This document shows positions 1-11,157 of a stretch of DNA of 64,000 bases, one piece after another. How positions within the stretch are numbered: position 1 is the first letter of the stretch; every line of letters starts with the position of its first letter. The position numbers and the translations under genes were made by a program. Source of the DNA: Adenanthera pavonina (lineage: Eukaryota > Streptophyta > Magnoliopsida > Fabales > Fabaceae); assembly GCA_026686845.1 (NCBI GenBank), contig JAIVEN010000001.1:30000001-30064000 (forward strand), read 5' to 3'. The notes under the pieces are model-generated. The model made no database searches and was not told where the DNA came from. It worked only from the letters and a program-made list of their open reading frames with translations.

Positions 1-694
1 GTTAGTTATTTTGCTTCCATTAATGAACCATTCAATGTAGGATCAAAAGCCCACTCTGTAGCATTCTATACTATGTTTTAAAACTATTGTATTGTTCATT
101 TCTCTTTAAGTTGCTGCTATGATTGAATAGCTTTTGCTATTGGTAAATAGAGGAAGCTTGATCTCACACATCAATTATGTTGCCAAGACGTGCCACTACC
201 TAGAAATAAGATTTTATTTTATCTGATTTTTCATTTTTTACATCTAACTGGGATAGTGATTATAGTATGGCCGTTCTAATTTAACAATAAAAGGAGCATG
301 CTTCATTCTTGCTTATATGAAAATCAATAACAAGCCATAGAAAACCATTTTAGCAAAAGAAAGCAAACACATAATCTAAGATTTACATTGTGGATTTACA
401 TAGGGATTGATAAAATCTTTTGAGCTATTGTTAACTTTCTCTTGGTTTTTCATTTTGTTTTTCCTTACATGTTTGTCAAAGAATGATTTTCCTTATATAT
501 TTAAAATAGTTATTTTGTTTCACAGCTATTTCTAAAATAGTTATTTTATTTTCTTGGTAATGTGTAAGAATTGAACCAAATATTGTGCGTATATTATTTC
601 CATTGCTGTAAGGAATGTTCTTTAATAATGGCTTGTGTATTTTGTAGTTATCTTTTAATTTTATATGCGGAATTTGTCACAACTCATGATGCAG
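1..694. other. Non-coding AT-rich left edge
   Basis: I see no coding exon, RNA gene or element end here. It lies directly upstream of the CCT1-like exon that starts at 695 behind a usable splice acceptor (CAG at 692-694), so it may be a remnant of the preceding CCT1 intron. Confidence 0.4.
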
Positions 695-1471
695 GTGGTA
701 GCTGGTAAAGGTGCGATTGAAGCTGCATTATCAGTATATCTTGAGTATCTTGCTACAACTTTAGGGTCACGGGAGCAGTTAGCTATTGCAGAATTTGCTG
801 AATCTTTGTTAATCATTCCCAAGGTATGGCACATGCATGCTAACATGATAAAACCAATTCACAAGGCTTTGCTTAGTAGTCTAAATTTTGAGTTCACCAA
901 AGTACAAGTTTTACTCTTCAACATCCTTAGTCCTATTATTAAATTTCCATAACAGTTTTGTGTAGTTTCTGGACAAGGTAGTCACTCTTAGATTTTGTTT
1001 GGAATAAGGGGAAAATAACGGGGGGAGAAAACTGGGGGGGCTCATTAAAAACAAAGGCTTAGCCTAATTATCTAATTAGTTTTATTTTCTGGTTACCAAC
1101 TATTTTAGGAACTCAAAAGATATAGAGGCAGGGAGGGAGGGAGGATTGGATGGCATTGACATTCTCTTTCCTTGTGGGAGAAACTTTTCTCTTTTGGGTT
1201 TGCCTGATATTTGTAATTTTCTTTAGTAGAACAATCCAAAACAACTTGGAAGCTGGAGTCATTGAACCTGCAATGAGCAAAGTCAAAATACTTCAGGTAA
1301 AAAAATTGGTTCCAAATTGTTAGTGGTTGACTTTTTGATTTGGTGGAACAACTTCCCTTACTGCCATCTAAGCAAAACCTTATTATTTTCCATTTCACAA
1401 TTGAAGTAGTTATAACAATCCTTCGAATTGATGATATGATCAATCTTGTCAAGGATGAAAGTGAAAAATGA
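695..1471 (+). pseudogene. CCT1: Fragment of T-complex protein 1 subunit alpha (CCT1) gene
   Basis: Three exon-like blocks match the C-terminal third of the cytosolic chaperonin subunit CCT-alpha, part of the ring complex that folds actin and tubulin. Block 1 (695-823, 43 codons) reads VVAGKGAIEAAL...EFAESLLIIPK between a CAG acceptor and a GTATGG donor. Block 2 (1228-1296) reads RTIQNNLEAGVIEPAM...KILQ and ends at GTAAAA. Block 3 (1394-1471) reads ITILRIDDMINLVKDESEK and stops at TGA. The exon expected between blocks 1 and 2 (the VLAVNAAKDA... stretch of the family) is absent, the family's GGG is GKG, and the acceptor of block 3 has lost its AG. Introns are retained, so this is a duplicated genomic fragment and not a processed copy. 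The rest of the gene is not in the window. The identification rests on recall of the family sequence. Confidence 0.85.
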
Positions 1472-1534
1472 AGAGTAGTGTGTATTGGATAGTTGAAGAC
1501 TGTTTTGGCCTTTTCCCATTTGAAGTAAAAAGGA

Positions 1535-4010
1535 TGTAACAACCCTCATGTTATCTTTCTTGGCTTTGTGTTTAGGACCAGAGGAAACAGGGTGGAGAAA
1601 GGCTCAACTAGATTCTGGAAGAGCTCCACACCATGGCGAGAAGTAGGGCCACTGCGGTGAGAACCATTCCAGTGGAATTGTTTCAGCTGAACATGATGGA
1701 GCCGTGGCCAGGTATGCTGAGGCTGCGATGAGATTCGGGATTTTTGTTTAAATCCAAATAATTTCGGACGATCAAAAATAAAGAAAACGGAGGGAGCGAC
1801 GAGGAGCAGCACTAGGGTTCAATATTTTTGGCCATTGGGAGTGATTTTTGGTAAGTGTTCTGTACCCCTCCCTCTCAATTTTCTTTTGTTGGAAATTTGG
1901 GGTTTTCGGTTTTGAGGATGGATTTCTGGTTTGGGTTGAGATCCACTGATTGAAATGGATGAAATGAGATTAAAGAAGTGAGTCTTAGTGTTCTTGTTGC
2001 TTGAATGTGAGTTTTGAAGGGTTTATGGATGCTTTGAGCTTGCCCCTAGGTTGTTTTCAGTTAGAGCTCTTGGGAATCCGAGTTGTATGGAATTATGTAG
2101 TGTTTGAATGGTCCCTAGGAGCTTAAACATGCATGAAAGGGGTGTAGAAACCTTGGTTTATGCATAAAGTGGTTGAATTGTGATGTTTGGTTAATAGTAT
2201 ATTGTGTTAATTGAAGAATTGTGTTATTATGAAGGTTGTTTGGTTAACTAAGAGGGGTTCACACTTGTTGGACAATTCGAGAAGATCATGGAACTCATGT
2301 GTGTTATATTGACAACCTAAAGTAACTGGGTATATGCTTGTATTGTATTGTCTGTGTAGTATGATAGTACGTATATTTTTGTATATATATGCATGTTCCT
2401 TTTCATACCACGATATTAATTGTATATATGTATGGTTTTTCTTATACTGTGATATGCACAGCTAGTTGATCTATGATGATTGTATATATATTGTGATGTG
2501 TAGCATCCCCATACCATTGCTTGTTAGTATGTCCATACGATGAATGTGATGATGATGTATATATACATGTGTGTAAAGGCATGTTGGCATGACATTGACA
2601 TTATCACCATATGATTGCATAGTAAGAGATTGATGATGAGATGATACGATATGAGATGATGATATGATAAAGATCCCTGTCACTAAATCTTCTCCATGGG
2701 AGAGCCAGGAGGCAGAGGACAATATGATATGAGGAAATATCCCTGTCATTAAATCCATACCTTGGGAGAGCTAGGTGGTAGTGGATTTGGGGATGCACCT
2801 TCCCTAAATCACCATTAATCCGTGATGGTCCAGGGAAAGGAGAGCCACAGTTCGAGCTCTAGTGTAACCAATAGCCAGGTTGCATTAGGGTAAGGTGAGC
2901 TTGGTGATGTCCCAAAATTAGTCTTCTCTGACTGTTGGAAGGGAATCATCTGTTGAAATATTTTGTGATGACAATAGCTTGTGGTTCTTGCTGTTTATGG
3001 GGGAGAACATGCGTACCATTCATTCACATTGCATTCATGAGTTATATGAGATATATGTATATATATATGTGTATGTGGTTGTCCCTGGTTACTGAGACAT
3101 TGTCTCACACCCCTCTCCCATGACTAACCTTTCAGGTGATGGTTCTGGCACTATTCTAGAGAAGACGCGGGAGTAGCTATGTCTGTAGGAATAGTCTATG
3201 TAGTGTCTATAATTAGATATTGTATCATGTGCCAAGTAGGATAGATTGGTTTGTAATGAACACATAGTTATTAATAAGGATTGTTATGGATGGATGTGTG
3301 TATGGTTAAGCATTTATGGTAATGTGGTAGTTAAGAAGTCAATATGTTGGTGTTTGTGAGCCCATAGTGGTTTTGGAACTGATTGGTGTGTTTTGGGGCC
3401 TGTAGCCCGTTTGTCTAGTTGGGGTTCTAAGGGGTCAAATCTTAGAGGAGTTGTTCCTTTGGGGTGAAACCTCTTTGGGCAAGTTGGTTTGGGGGTTTTG
3501 GACATGTATGATTGGTCTCTGAGTGGCCAGTTGCCTTTAGTGGTAATTGGAGATTATTAGTGGTGAGTTTTGATCAATAAGTGGCCAAAATAGTGTCAGG
3601 GGTCGAGAATCTCCATACGGAGTTGAATTGAGGTTAGGTTGGTGTCTATGGATAGATTGAGACTAGACTGACTTGTAGGAATAGGAATCAAGTCAATCAG
3701 AGGTCGGAGCATAAAGTTATGAGCATCGGAGGTTCACCTCGGAATATGAAAGTTGTTGATATGGGATGTCAACATGGGGCGCCATGGCTCTAGTGTCCTG
3801 GCAGCGGTGCCAATGGAGGCAGTAGCGATGGAGAAACAGGGGAGGCCGGAGCCGTAGCGATACTATAGCGACCGCGGCCCCAGCCCATTTTCTGGCATTT
3901 TTGGGTTTGTTTCCATTGTTATGAAGTTGTTTTGAGACGTTTGGGTTGTGTTTGGTTGAGTTTTAAAGTATTTGGTCAAGTCTAGAGGTGTTAGGAGGTA
4001 GGGTGTTACA
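1535..4010 (+). mobile_element. Solo LTR of a gypsy-type element (copy A)
   Basis: This 2476-bp unit begins TGTAACAACCC and ends GGGTGTTACA, so it has TG...CA termini within a longer inverted repeat. It is flanked by the perfect 5-bp duplication AAGGA (1530-1534 and 4011-4015). No internal retrotransposon region adjoins it, so it is a solo LTR left by recombination between two LTRs. The same family recurs as copy B (41737), copies C and D of the gypsy element at 56541-63167, and perhaps the fragment at 54621. Short open frames inside it are chance. Confidence 0.9.
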
Positions 4011-5619
4011 AAGGAGCCCTGTGCCGTGCCAGTGTGCATTTAAAAGTAATCTACATTGTAAGTTTTGATGCCTTTCATGTTTTGAATGGAAAATAAGTTA
4101 ATTTTGTCTTAGGTGACGTTGATTTATTTTTAATCAGTATCTCTTCCTATTTTGAACATTTAGTGATAATTTTTCATGATAATTTTTTTAGTGTGATTTA
4201 ATTGTAAAGGCAACCTTGAAAAGATTCGTCGTCATGAAAGTCCAATAATCATTACAAAGATAATTATGTTTTTCTTTTTCTTTTTTTTATGTCTAATGTT
4301 ATTGTACCTTTCTAGATACTAAGATTTTTTAGGTGCATGTGTGGTGTTGATGATTGACTTTTTGGTCATAGGTTTACGAGGGAATCCCCTATTAGATTGT
4401 GAGACAATGACAACACAAAGTGTAGTAGCTTTGTACGAACTGTGATGCTTAAACTACTAGCTGCGTAATGAATAGAATAACTTGGCTTCCCTCCTTATCC
4501 TTCTCTATGTCCTCTCATAGAACAATAGATCATGATCTTGATGATTGTCCATTAAGTAAAAAATGTTCAAGGAATTTGAGTCACTAAAATAAAGTTTGTG
4601 AAATCAATAAAAGTTTTTACATAGTTGGTAGATAGATGGATCTTTTGAAAAAAAAAGTGATAATTTATTTTCACTAAAAAAATGTAGTTATGTAGGGGAA
4701 AAAGTGCAGTTATGATTATGTTTTCATTCTATTCATACTTCTTTATTTTGTTATTTTACTGAGTTGTAATTGTTATTTTTGTTTCCAAGAAAATAAGATA
4801 ATAAAATCATGCTTTTGGCTTTTGGATACTCTAGTTGTTTAAGCCAATAGTTTGGAATTAGATTTTTAATTTTTGTATATAAAACAAACTTAAATAATTT
4901 GAAATTTGATTAGAAACAAATCTAGTTGAGATGAATTAACTTTTATCCTCGGTACCAAAGATAACCGTGATCTTGATTTTCGTGTACCCTTAACAGCTAA
5001 AACACAAGTGGATTTGTAATATAGTTCACCTTGTGTAAGAAAGCATCTTCAAATTCCTTTTTCTTTTCTCTTTAGTTTCTACCTAATGTTGCATGATTGT
5101 CACATTTTTTTAACATTCTTATATAAAGTGTTTGTACCTGTTGTTTATCTCTTAGGAAAGAACAACTCTACATAGTTCCAGTTATATATTATTCATTTTT
5201 GATTACATTTGCAATTAGAGGTACTACCTTTCTAAACCTGAGGATTTGGTATATGAAAAAGGTGCAATAAATTTGTTATAAGATATAGATTAAGATATAT
5301 ATATATATATATGGGAGGCAGAAAAGCAGAATAGAAATTAAAGGAAAGAAGGAATTTTTTTTTTAATCCAAATGGTATGAATTGAGAGTAACAGGTAGCC
5401 AAAAAGGTAAAGAAGTATGATTGATCTTTTTTGGCCCATTGGGTTAATTAAGAGGGCAAGCTTTTGTTTCTATAGTTGTGAAAAGAGCAAAAAATTGAAT
5501 AAGTGCACGTAGATGTTGTCTTTCTCTTTTCTGCTACTAGGTAGTTCATTTTTTGGCTCTCATGAATTTTCAACTATAATGTTTTCATTCAAATCATTAA
5601 TATATTTATATAAAAGATC
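4011..5619. other. Spacer between the solo LTR and CACTA element 1
   Basis: AT-rich DNA with homopolymer runs and a short TA microsatellite near 5297-5312. I recognise no gene or element terminus. It starts with the right copy of the solo LTR duplication and ends with the left ATC duplication of the CACTA element. Confidence 0.5.
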
Positions 5620-5639
5620 CACTAGTACATAAATGGCTT

Positions 5640-5925
5640 TTAGATCGGTTGGAATGGACATTTTAAATCGGTTACGGTGCTGATGTAGAAGTGGCCGATA
5701 TAGAAAGTATAATTTTTTAGATCGCCTTTCTGGACCAATGTAGAAAAACATTTCTAGATTGGGTGTAAATATAACCGATCTAGAAAGTTCATCTTCGAGA
5801 TCGGTCATGTAGAAAGAACCGATCATGATTATGTTATTCTTGATCGGTTGTAAATTTAACCGATGTAGAAACTACAATTTCTACATCGTTTATAATTACA
5901 ATCGATCTAGAATGTTGATTTTTTT
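5640..5925. repeat. Left subterminal repeats of CACTA 1
   Basis: Repeated AGATCGGTT and AACCGATCTAGAAA motifs in both orientations, for example near 5642, 5772, 5800, 5816, 5840 and 5861. Matching motifs occur near the right end (about 19635 and 19672). In En/Spm elements such arrays bind the TNPA protein and bring the ends together. The binding role is inferred from the family. Confidence 0.8.
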
Positions 5926-6394
5926 TTTATAAAATTTAATTCGAAATTTACATCGATCTGAGACAAAAAAATATGACATTGCACTAACCATTTTCCAGCA
6001 CCACCAACAATGACGACCAATTTCATATATAGAACTTATATTATAACAATTAGACAAACATCAACTACTAATTTCTCAACTGCAATAATGAAATGGGAGA
6101 ATTGAAAATGAAAAGGTAAAAACAAAAGATGAAAATTCAAAGTGCTTCACTGCTACAAGTAAAAGTCAATCTTAATTCATATTATAGTGACAACCTTTCA
6201 TCCTTGCATCAAATTGTAATACCAACTCTTTCTGAGCAACAAAATTTCAGTTCAAGCAATGCTAGCTTTTAGAACCACTCCAACCATTAAATCAAGCAAA
6301 GATTGTGGAGGAGTAAACCATTGGCTTGTTTCATAGAACTCCTAGAACCAACTTTTAAAGAAAATCAAAACAAACCGATATACCCAACTCCTAC

Positions 6395-7645
6395 AAGTTT
6401 CTCTTCCAATGTACAAGAGATCCATAGCCAAAAACCCAATGCACCATGGCTGTAAATTATATTTCTGAGGAAGAATCCACTCTCAATATAAATAGTTCAA
6501 CATAAATGAAGATAAATTATAAGACAATAAGAGTGATGGAAACTTGGTATAGTATTACTCTCACCAAAGGAATTTACACCTCAAAACAAGTGTTTACAAC
6601 TGTAAGAACAATAGAATACAGTCATAATCCCTAAAGTACATATACTAACACAGAACAGCAAATTACAAGAAGTAAATGGGTCACAAAACAAACCACACTC
6701 TTGAACATTTCTTCCCACGTACATCAGATCCATAGCCAAAAACCCAATGCACCATGGCTGTAAATTATATTTCTGAGGAAGAATCCACTGTCAATATAAA
6801 TAGTTCAACAACATAAATGAAGATAAATTATAAGACAATAAGAGTGATGGAAACTTGGTATAGTATTACTCTCACCAAAAGAATTTACACCTCAAAACAA
6901 GTGTTTACAACTGTAAGAACAGTAGAATACAGTCATAATCCCTAAAGTACATATACTAACACAGAACAGCAAATTACAAGAAGTAAATGGGTCACAAAAC
7001 AAACCACACTCTTGAACATTTCTTCCCACGTACATGAGATCCATAGCCAAAAACCCAATGCACCATGGCTGTAAATTATATTTCTGAGGAAGAATCCACT
7101 GTCAATATAAATAGTTCAACAACATAAATGAAGATAAATTATAAGACAATAAGAGTGATGGAAACTTGGTATAGTATTACTCTCACCAAAGGAATTTACA
7201 CCTCAAAACAAGTGTTTACAACTGTAAGAACAGTAGAATACAGTCATAATCCCTAAAGTACATATACTAGCATAGAACAGCAAATTACAAGAAGTAAATG
7301 GGTCACAAAACAAACCACACTCTTGAACATTTCTTCCCATGTACCTGAGATCCATAGCCAAAAACCCAATGCACTATGGCTGTAAATTATATTTCTGAGG
7401 AAGAATCCACTGTCAATATAAATAGTTCAACAACATAAATGAAGATAAATTATAAGACAATAAGAGTGATGGAAACTTGTTATAGGATTACTCTCACCAA
7501 AGGAATTTACACCTCAAAACAAGTTTTTACAGCAGTAAGAACAGCAAAATACAGTTATAATCCCTAAAGTACATATACTAATACAGAACAGCAAATTATA
7601 AGAAGCAAATGGGTCACAAAAAAAACCAGACTCCTGAACATTTGA
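6395..7645. repeat. Four tandem copies of a 311-bp unit inside CACTA 1
   Basis: The marker CCATAGCCAAAAACCCAATG recurs at 6422, 6730, 7041 and 7352, so the period is 308, 311 and 311 bp. Copies 2 and 3 look nearly identical; copies 1 and 4 carry more substitutions, and copy 4 breaks off after about 290 bp. No reading frame runs through the units. The array lies downstream of the Ulp1-like gene, between its 3' end and the left terminus. The similarity of the copies suggests expansion by unequal exchange or replication slippage. Confidence 0.92.
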
Positions 7646-8055
7646 GCGCCTAGGGGTACTCTCCCATAACAGTACTAAACTCTCCAATGTCTTGTCTTCC
7701 TATTCGCCCATGATTAGAAGGTTAAGCATGTATATATATCTTTACAAGTAGACATATGAATAGGAAAAGCAATCAAATCAATAGGAAACATGTACACACT
7801 GCCATATCAATACTTAAGGCCCCAAAGTTGGTTCTAGGAACTTAAAAGCTGAGAAAATGACTAGAAAAACAATTAGGACAAACGAAAAGCTCAAAAAATT
7901 CACTAATTCTTCATAATTGTAATATTGTATAACTAGACCTGCAATTAAAGGGAACAAGTGTTTAAAATTTAGCATATCAATACAATCAATGCAGACATTC
8001 ACAGTAGATAGTAGATAGACCAACACCTTTGAATAGTGACTATAATAGGTCTTAC

Positions 8056-9196
8056 CTTTAAAGCTTTGTGATGTTAAAAAATGATTTGCCCAATGGTTTT
8101 GAATGTCTTCAATTTCCTCATTAGAAAAGCATTCCTTAATGTCAAATGTCTGTAAATTCGAAGCCCATTAAAAAATAAACTTACAAAAGAATAAAACTAA
8201 TTTATGTAAAATATAATTATCTTTTCAAATGATTAAAAAATGCCTAAAGTAATGATTTCGTACATATGTTTCATCACATAAAATCCGCACTCTAGGCTAT
8301 CTATAGGTTGTCTACGAATCTACAAATGAAGAAAGAATGACCAGAATGAGAAAGAAGGAATAGTTATTACAGAAAGTGTTTGGATTCAAGTTACTTACCT
8401 CTGGGCAAACCCAGTTGACCTTCTTTAGCTGATGTGGGCGCTTACCCCCCAATACTTCGTTAGTATCTAGAGCTCTACAATCAAATACATGCAAAAAATT
8501 ATATTATGCACTAATAAATATCACAAATCAAAGTTTTTCACAACACACTTACGCTTCAATCATGGTCATGAAACCTTTCCTCGGTTTATGCCATAATGAG
8601 CAAAACCAAGTGATGACATCCCTTTGAGGGGAGATAACCATCAATTGCCAATGGGTCCTACCAAATAGGGAATGGATTACATAAAGTCATAATATTATAT
8701 TAATTACAATATTTTTCTTACCCATGATGATATGGTGCTAGCAAACATTTGCCCATACATTCTGAGATCCTAGATCCGATGTAGGCTCTTATCTTATCTG
8801 TCTTGTTCCCTACATCTTGAATGTGTTGTGGGCATATGAATCCATACTTATCACTTCTTCTCTTTAGGATGCCGAGGCGATGGAGATATCTATGATATTG
8901 CAAATACATGAGTTTTAAGAGTTCAATGTTTAGATATCCATCTACGAATAAAAATATACTTACATAATCCACAATTGGAGAATTGATATGTTCAACATAT
9001 CCTTCATCATGAACTCCAACCAATCTTTCTTGGGAATATAAAATTCATAGTGTCTGTCATCATCCACAATCCCTTTACCCATAAAAATCCTTATAGGACT
9101 CGTGATTTTCATTGTTGCTACACACAAATGTGTCATTGGATCCATTTGGGGTTGGGGTTGGGATTGGGGAATCGAAGCAAGTTCCTTGGATAACAC
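8056..9196 (-). pseudogene. Ulp1-like cysteine protease region of a CACTA gene
   Basis: Several exons read like the Ulp1-type (C48) peptidase tail found in many plant CACTA genes. The first blocks (9196-8720) contain YLNIELLKLMYLQYHRYL and KYGFICPQHIQ and end at APYHHG before a GTAAGA donor. The next exon (about 8659-8553) gives THWQLMVISPQRD and TWFCSLWHKP, with the catalytic-type His at 8653-8651. Then comes an exon reading ALDTNEVLGGKRPHQLKK..WVCPE (about 8477-8400), then one with LECGFYVMKHMYEII holding the nucleophile-type Cys at 8289-8287. A last block, FSNEEIEDIQNHWANHF, ends at a GTAAGA donor (8055). Where classical Ulp1 has an Asp (FDSL), this has FCSL, so the triad is altered. It follows the Transposase_24 region and was probably one transcription unit with it. 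Exon borders are approximate. Confidence 0.75.
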
Positions 9197-9304
9197 AATT
9201 TCATAATTAAGTAGGCAATTAATGATTAATAAAAATTATATACTATATCAAATTTGAAATATGAGAAAAACACATGATAAAAATAACATTTTTCATAGCT
9301 TAGC

Positions 9305-10929
9305 TATAACCACTTGGACCAATCTTCTTGGCCACAAAATAAAATTTTTGAGGGCTTGCCCAACCATCTAAACCTCATCATTAGGGTATGGTACTGGTGC
9401 ATTCTCAACCTCAACTCGTTCAACCGACACCCTCACTTGATCTTTTTTTATTTGCTGGTGGTGGATGGTTGGACCTAACTTGTATATTTTCCCATAAGCA
9501 ACTAAATGCCTATGAGGATCCTCTAAATATAATTCACATGCTTCTCCAATATCTTGGCTTGGAGGATCCTCTGTTACTAGACCAGGAACACAACTCCCTT
9601 TTGTGCTATCAACTACAGGAGAATCATTCCTTTCATTAGGTGTGTGTCGTGAAGGCATTGCCTGGGTGGCCAAAATAGATAGCACTTCCTCCCTTATAGC
9701 TACCATCTGTGTTGCCACTTGTGCTGCCACCTGTCTCGACACTATATCTTTCATCTCCTCCCTTGAAACCATTCTTGAGCGATGGCGTGAAGGTGGTCCA
9801 AAGCACTCCCTAATGCCCACTCCTCTTCCAACTCCCCTCACACAGCCACCATGCTCTTCTTTCCCTATAGCAATGGCCAAAATGTCCTTCCTTCTAATGG
9901 GAGTAAAGGTTTCCCGGGTGTACTGCTCTTGAAGAGAATCCTATAAAGCAAAACAACAAACATACCTAGCACTTGAATTGTTAAAGTAATATATTTGTTT
10001 GATCCTAAATTACTTACAATCTTCTCTACAACTAAATGGGCCTCCTCAGAGGCATACTCTCTTTTCGTTGTCATATGAGCTAACTTCTATTTCTCATGGC
10101 AAGTGGATGGAGATGGGGGAGAAATAACGACGGATGGGTCAGCTTGAGTGGCTTCTCCTTGCTGCTTCAACTTCTTCTCCATAATCTTTTCCTCAAGCAT
10201 GTCATAACCCCCACGAGACAATGTGTGGGGGTACAAATTTTTAGCTTGTATCTCTTTAGCTTTCTCTCTTTTCTCCTATTAACAATAAAGGTAAGTTCAA
10301 GTAAAAAAATGAATGAAAAATAAAATGATTTCATTTCCATATTCTTTTTTTACTAACCACAAATGTAGGATTCGTTCTTTTTTTGTAAAAAGCATGCCAC
10401 ATCTCTTCATCAAGAAATTGATACTCCAAGCAAGGATTTTCGTCCTTCAAATGTCCAAAAATGTATCTAGAGGTGAGGCTAGTCTTGAAAGCCTTCCAAC
10501 GCTCCCCTGCATATTGTATCAATTTCGTCCTCAACTTATCATTGAGAGGAACATTGTAGGTGAGCTATAATACCCACACATATAATGAAGTTAGTGATGT
10601 AGATAAAATTAATAGTTAGAAATATATTTAAGTATATAGTGATATACCATGATACTTTTCCAAATTTGATCCTTCATAATATCAGGGATGTCTTCCCATT
10701 TGTCAACCAAGATGCTTGCCTTACTACGTCCCATAAGAGTGACAAAACTCTTAAATCTCTTTCTATTGGGCCCTCTTGGATTCCAATTATGATCAAATTG
10801 AATATTTATCCTCTATTCAGTACCATGACCAAGGGTCAACTCTTTCAAGTGTGTGCCACATCTACCTCTTTTACTGGTAGATTGACTATCTTGCCTGCTT
10901 TGAGTATCATTACCAATGAGATTCTCCAT
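9305..10929 (-). pseudogene. Transposase_24 (Ptta/En/Spm, TNPA-like) region of CACTA 1
   Basis: Read on the minus strand from ATG at 10929, the order of motifs follows the plant Transposase_24 family: RGPNRKRFKSFVTLMGR and VDKWEDIPDIMKDQIW (10800-10650), LTYNVPLNDELRTKLIQ and WKAFKTSLTSRYIFG (10570-10460), QAKNLYPHTLSRGGYDML (near 10240-10190), a basic GRGVGIRECFGPPSRHRSR stretch, and a probable coiled coil around EEMKDIVSRQVAAQVA (9750). It ends with CELYLEDPHRHLVAYGKIY, DQVRVSVERV and VGQALKNFILWPRRLV (about 9545-9310). Such proteins bind the subterminal repeats in En/Spm elements. Stops and introns break the frame, for example a stop after GTE near 10815 and one after the NDEV block near 9368, so it is probably not expressed intact. 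Confidence 0.85.
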
Positions 10930-11157
10930 GTGCCTATTTAGACAATAAGATAATTATACTACGACATAAGATAAGTAACAAACATAATTCAATGTATGAA
11001 ATAAAATAAATTAAAATAATTAACTATGGAATAAGATAAATTAAATATCATTAAACTATGAAATAAGATGAGTAACAAACATAATTAAATCTATGAAAGA
11101 AGATAAATTAAATATCATTAAACTATGACATAAGTACAAGACCTTGAAAAATGATAT

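Noticed and set aside
1105..1812. Overlapping minus-strand open frames
   Set aside because: They run antisense over the CCT1 blocks and the start of the solo LTR; composition is not protein-like and no motif is recognised.
2471..3505. Short frames inside the solo LTR
   Set aside because: LTR sequence only, rich in His, Ile and Tyr from ATG/TAT repeats; homologous places in other LTR copies are not open.
6395..7645. Possible CRISPR-like or satellite array
   Set aside because: Units are 311 bp, contiguous and without spacers, in a plant transposon. It is a local tandem repeat and not CRISPR.
7814..8026. 70-codon hydrophobic frame downstream of the Ulp1-like exons
   Set aside because: It lies in the intron or 3' side of the protease gene; I see no family motif and the membrane-like look comes from AT-rich codons.
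9388..9932. Plus-strand frames
   Set aside because: Shadows of the Transposase_24 minus-strand coding region.
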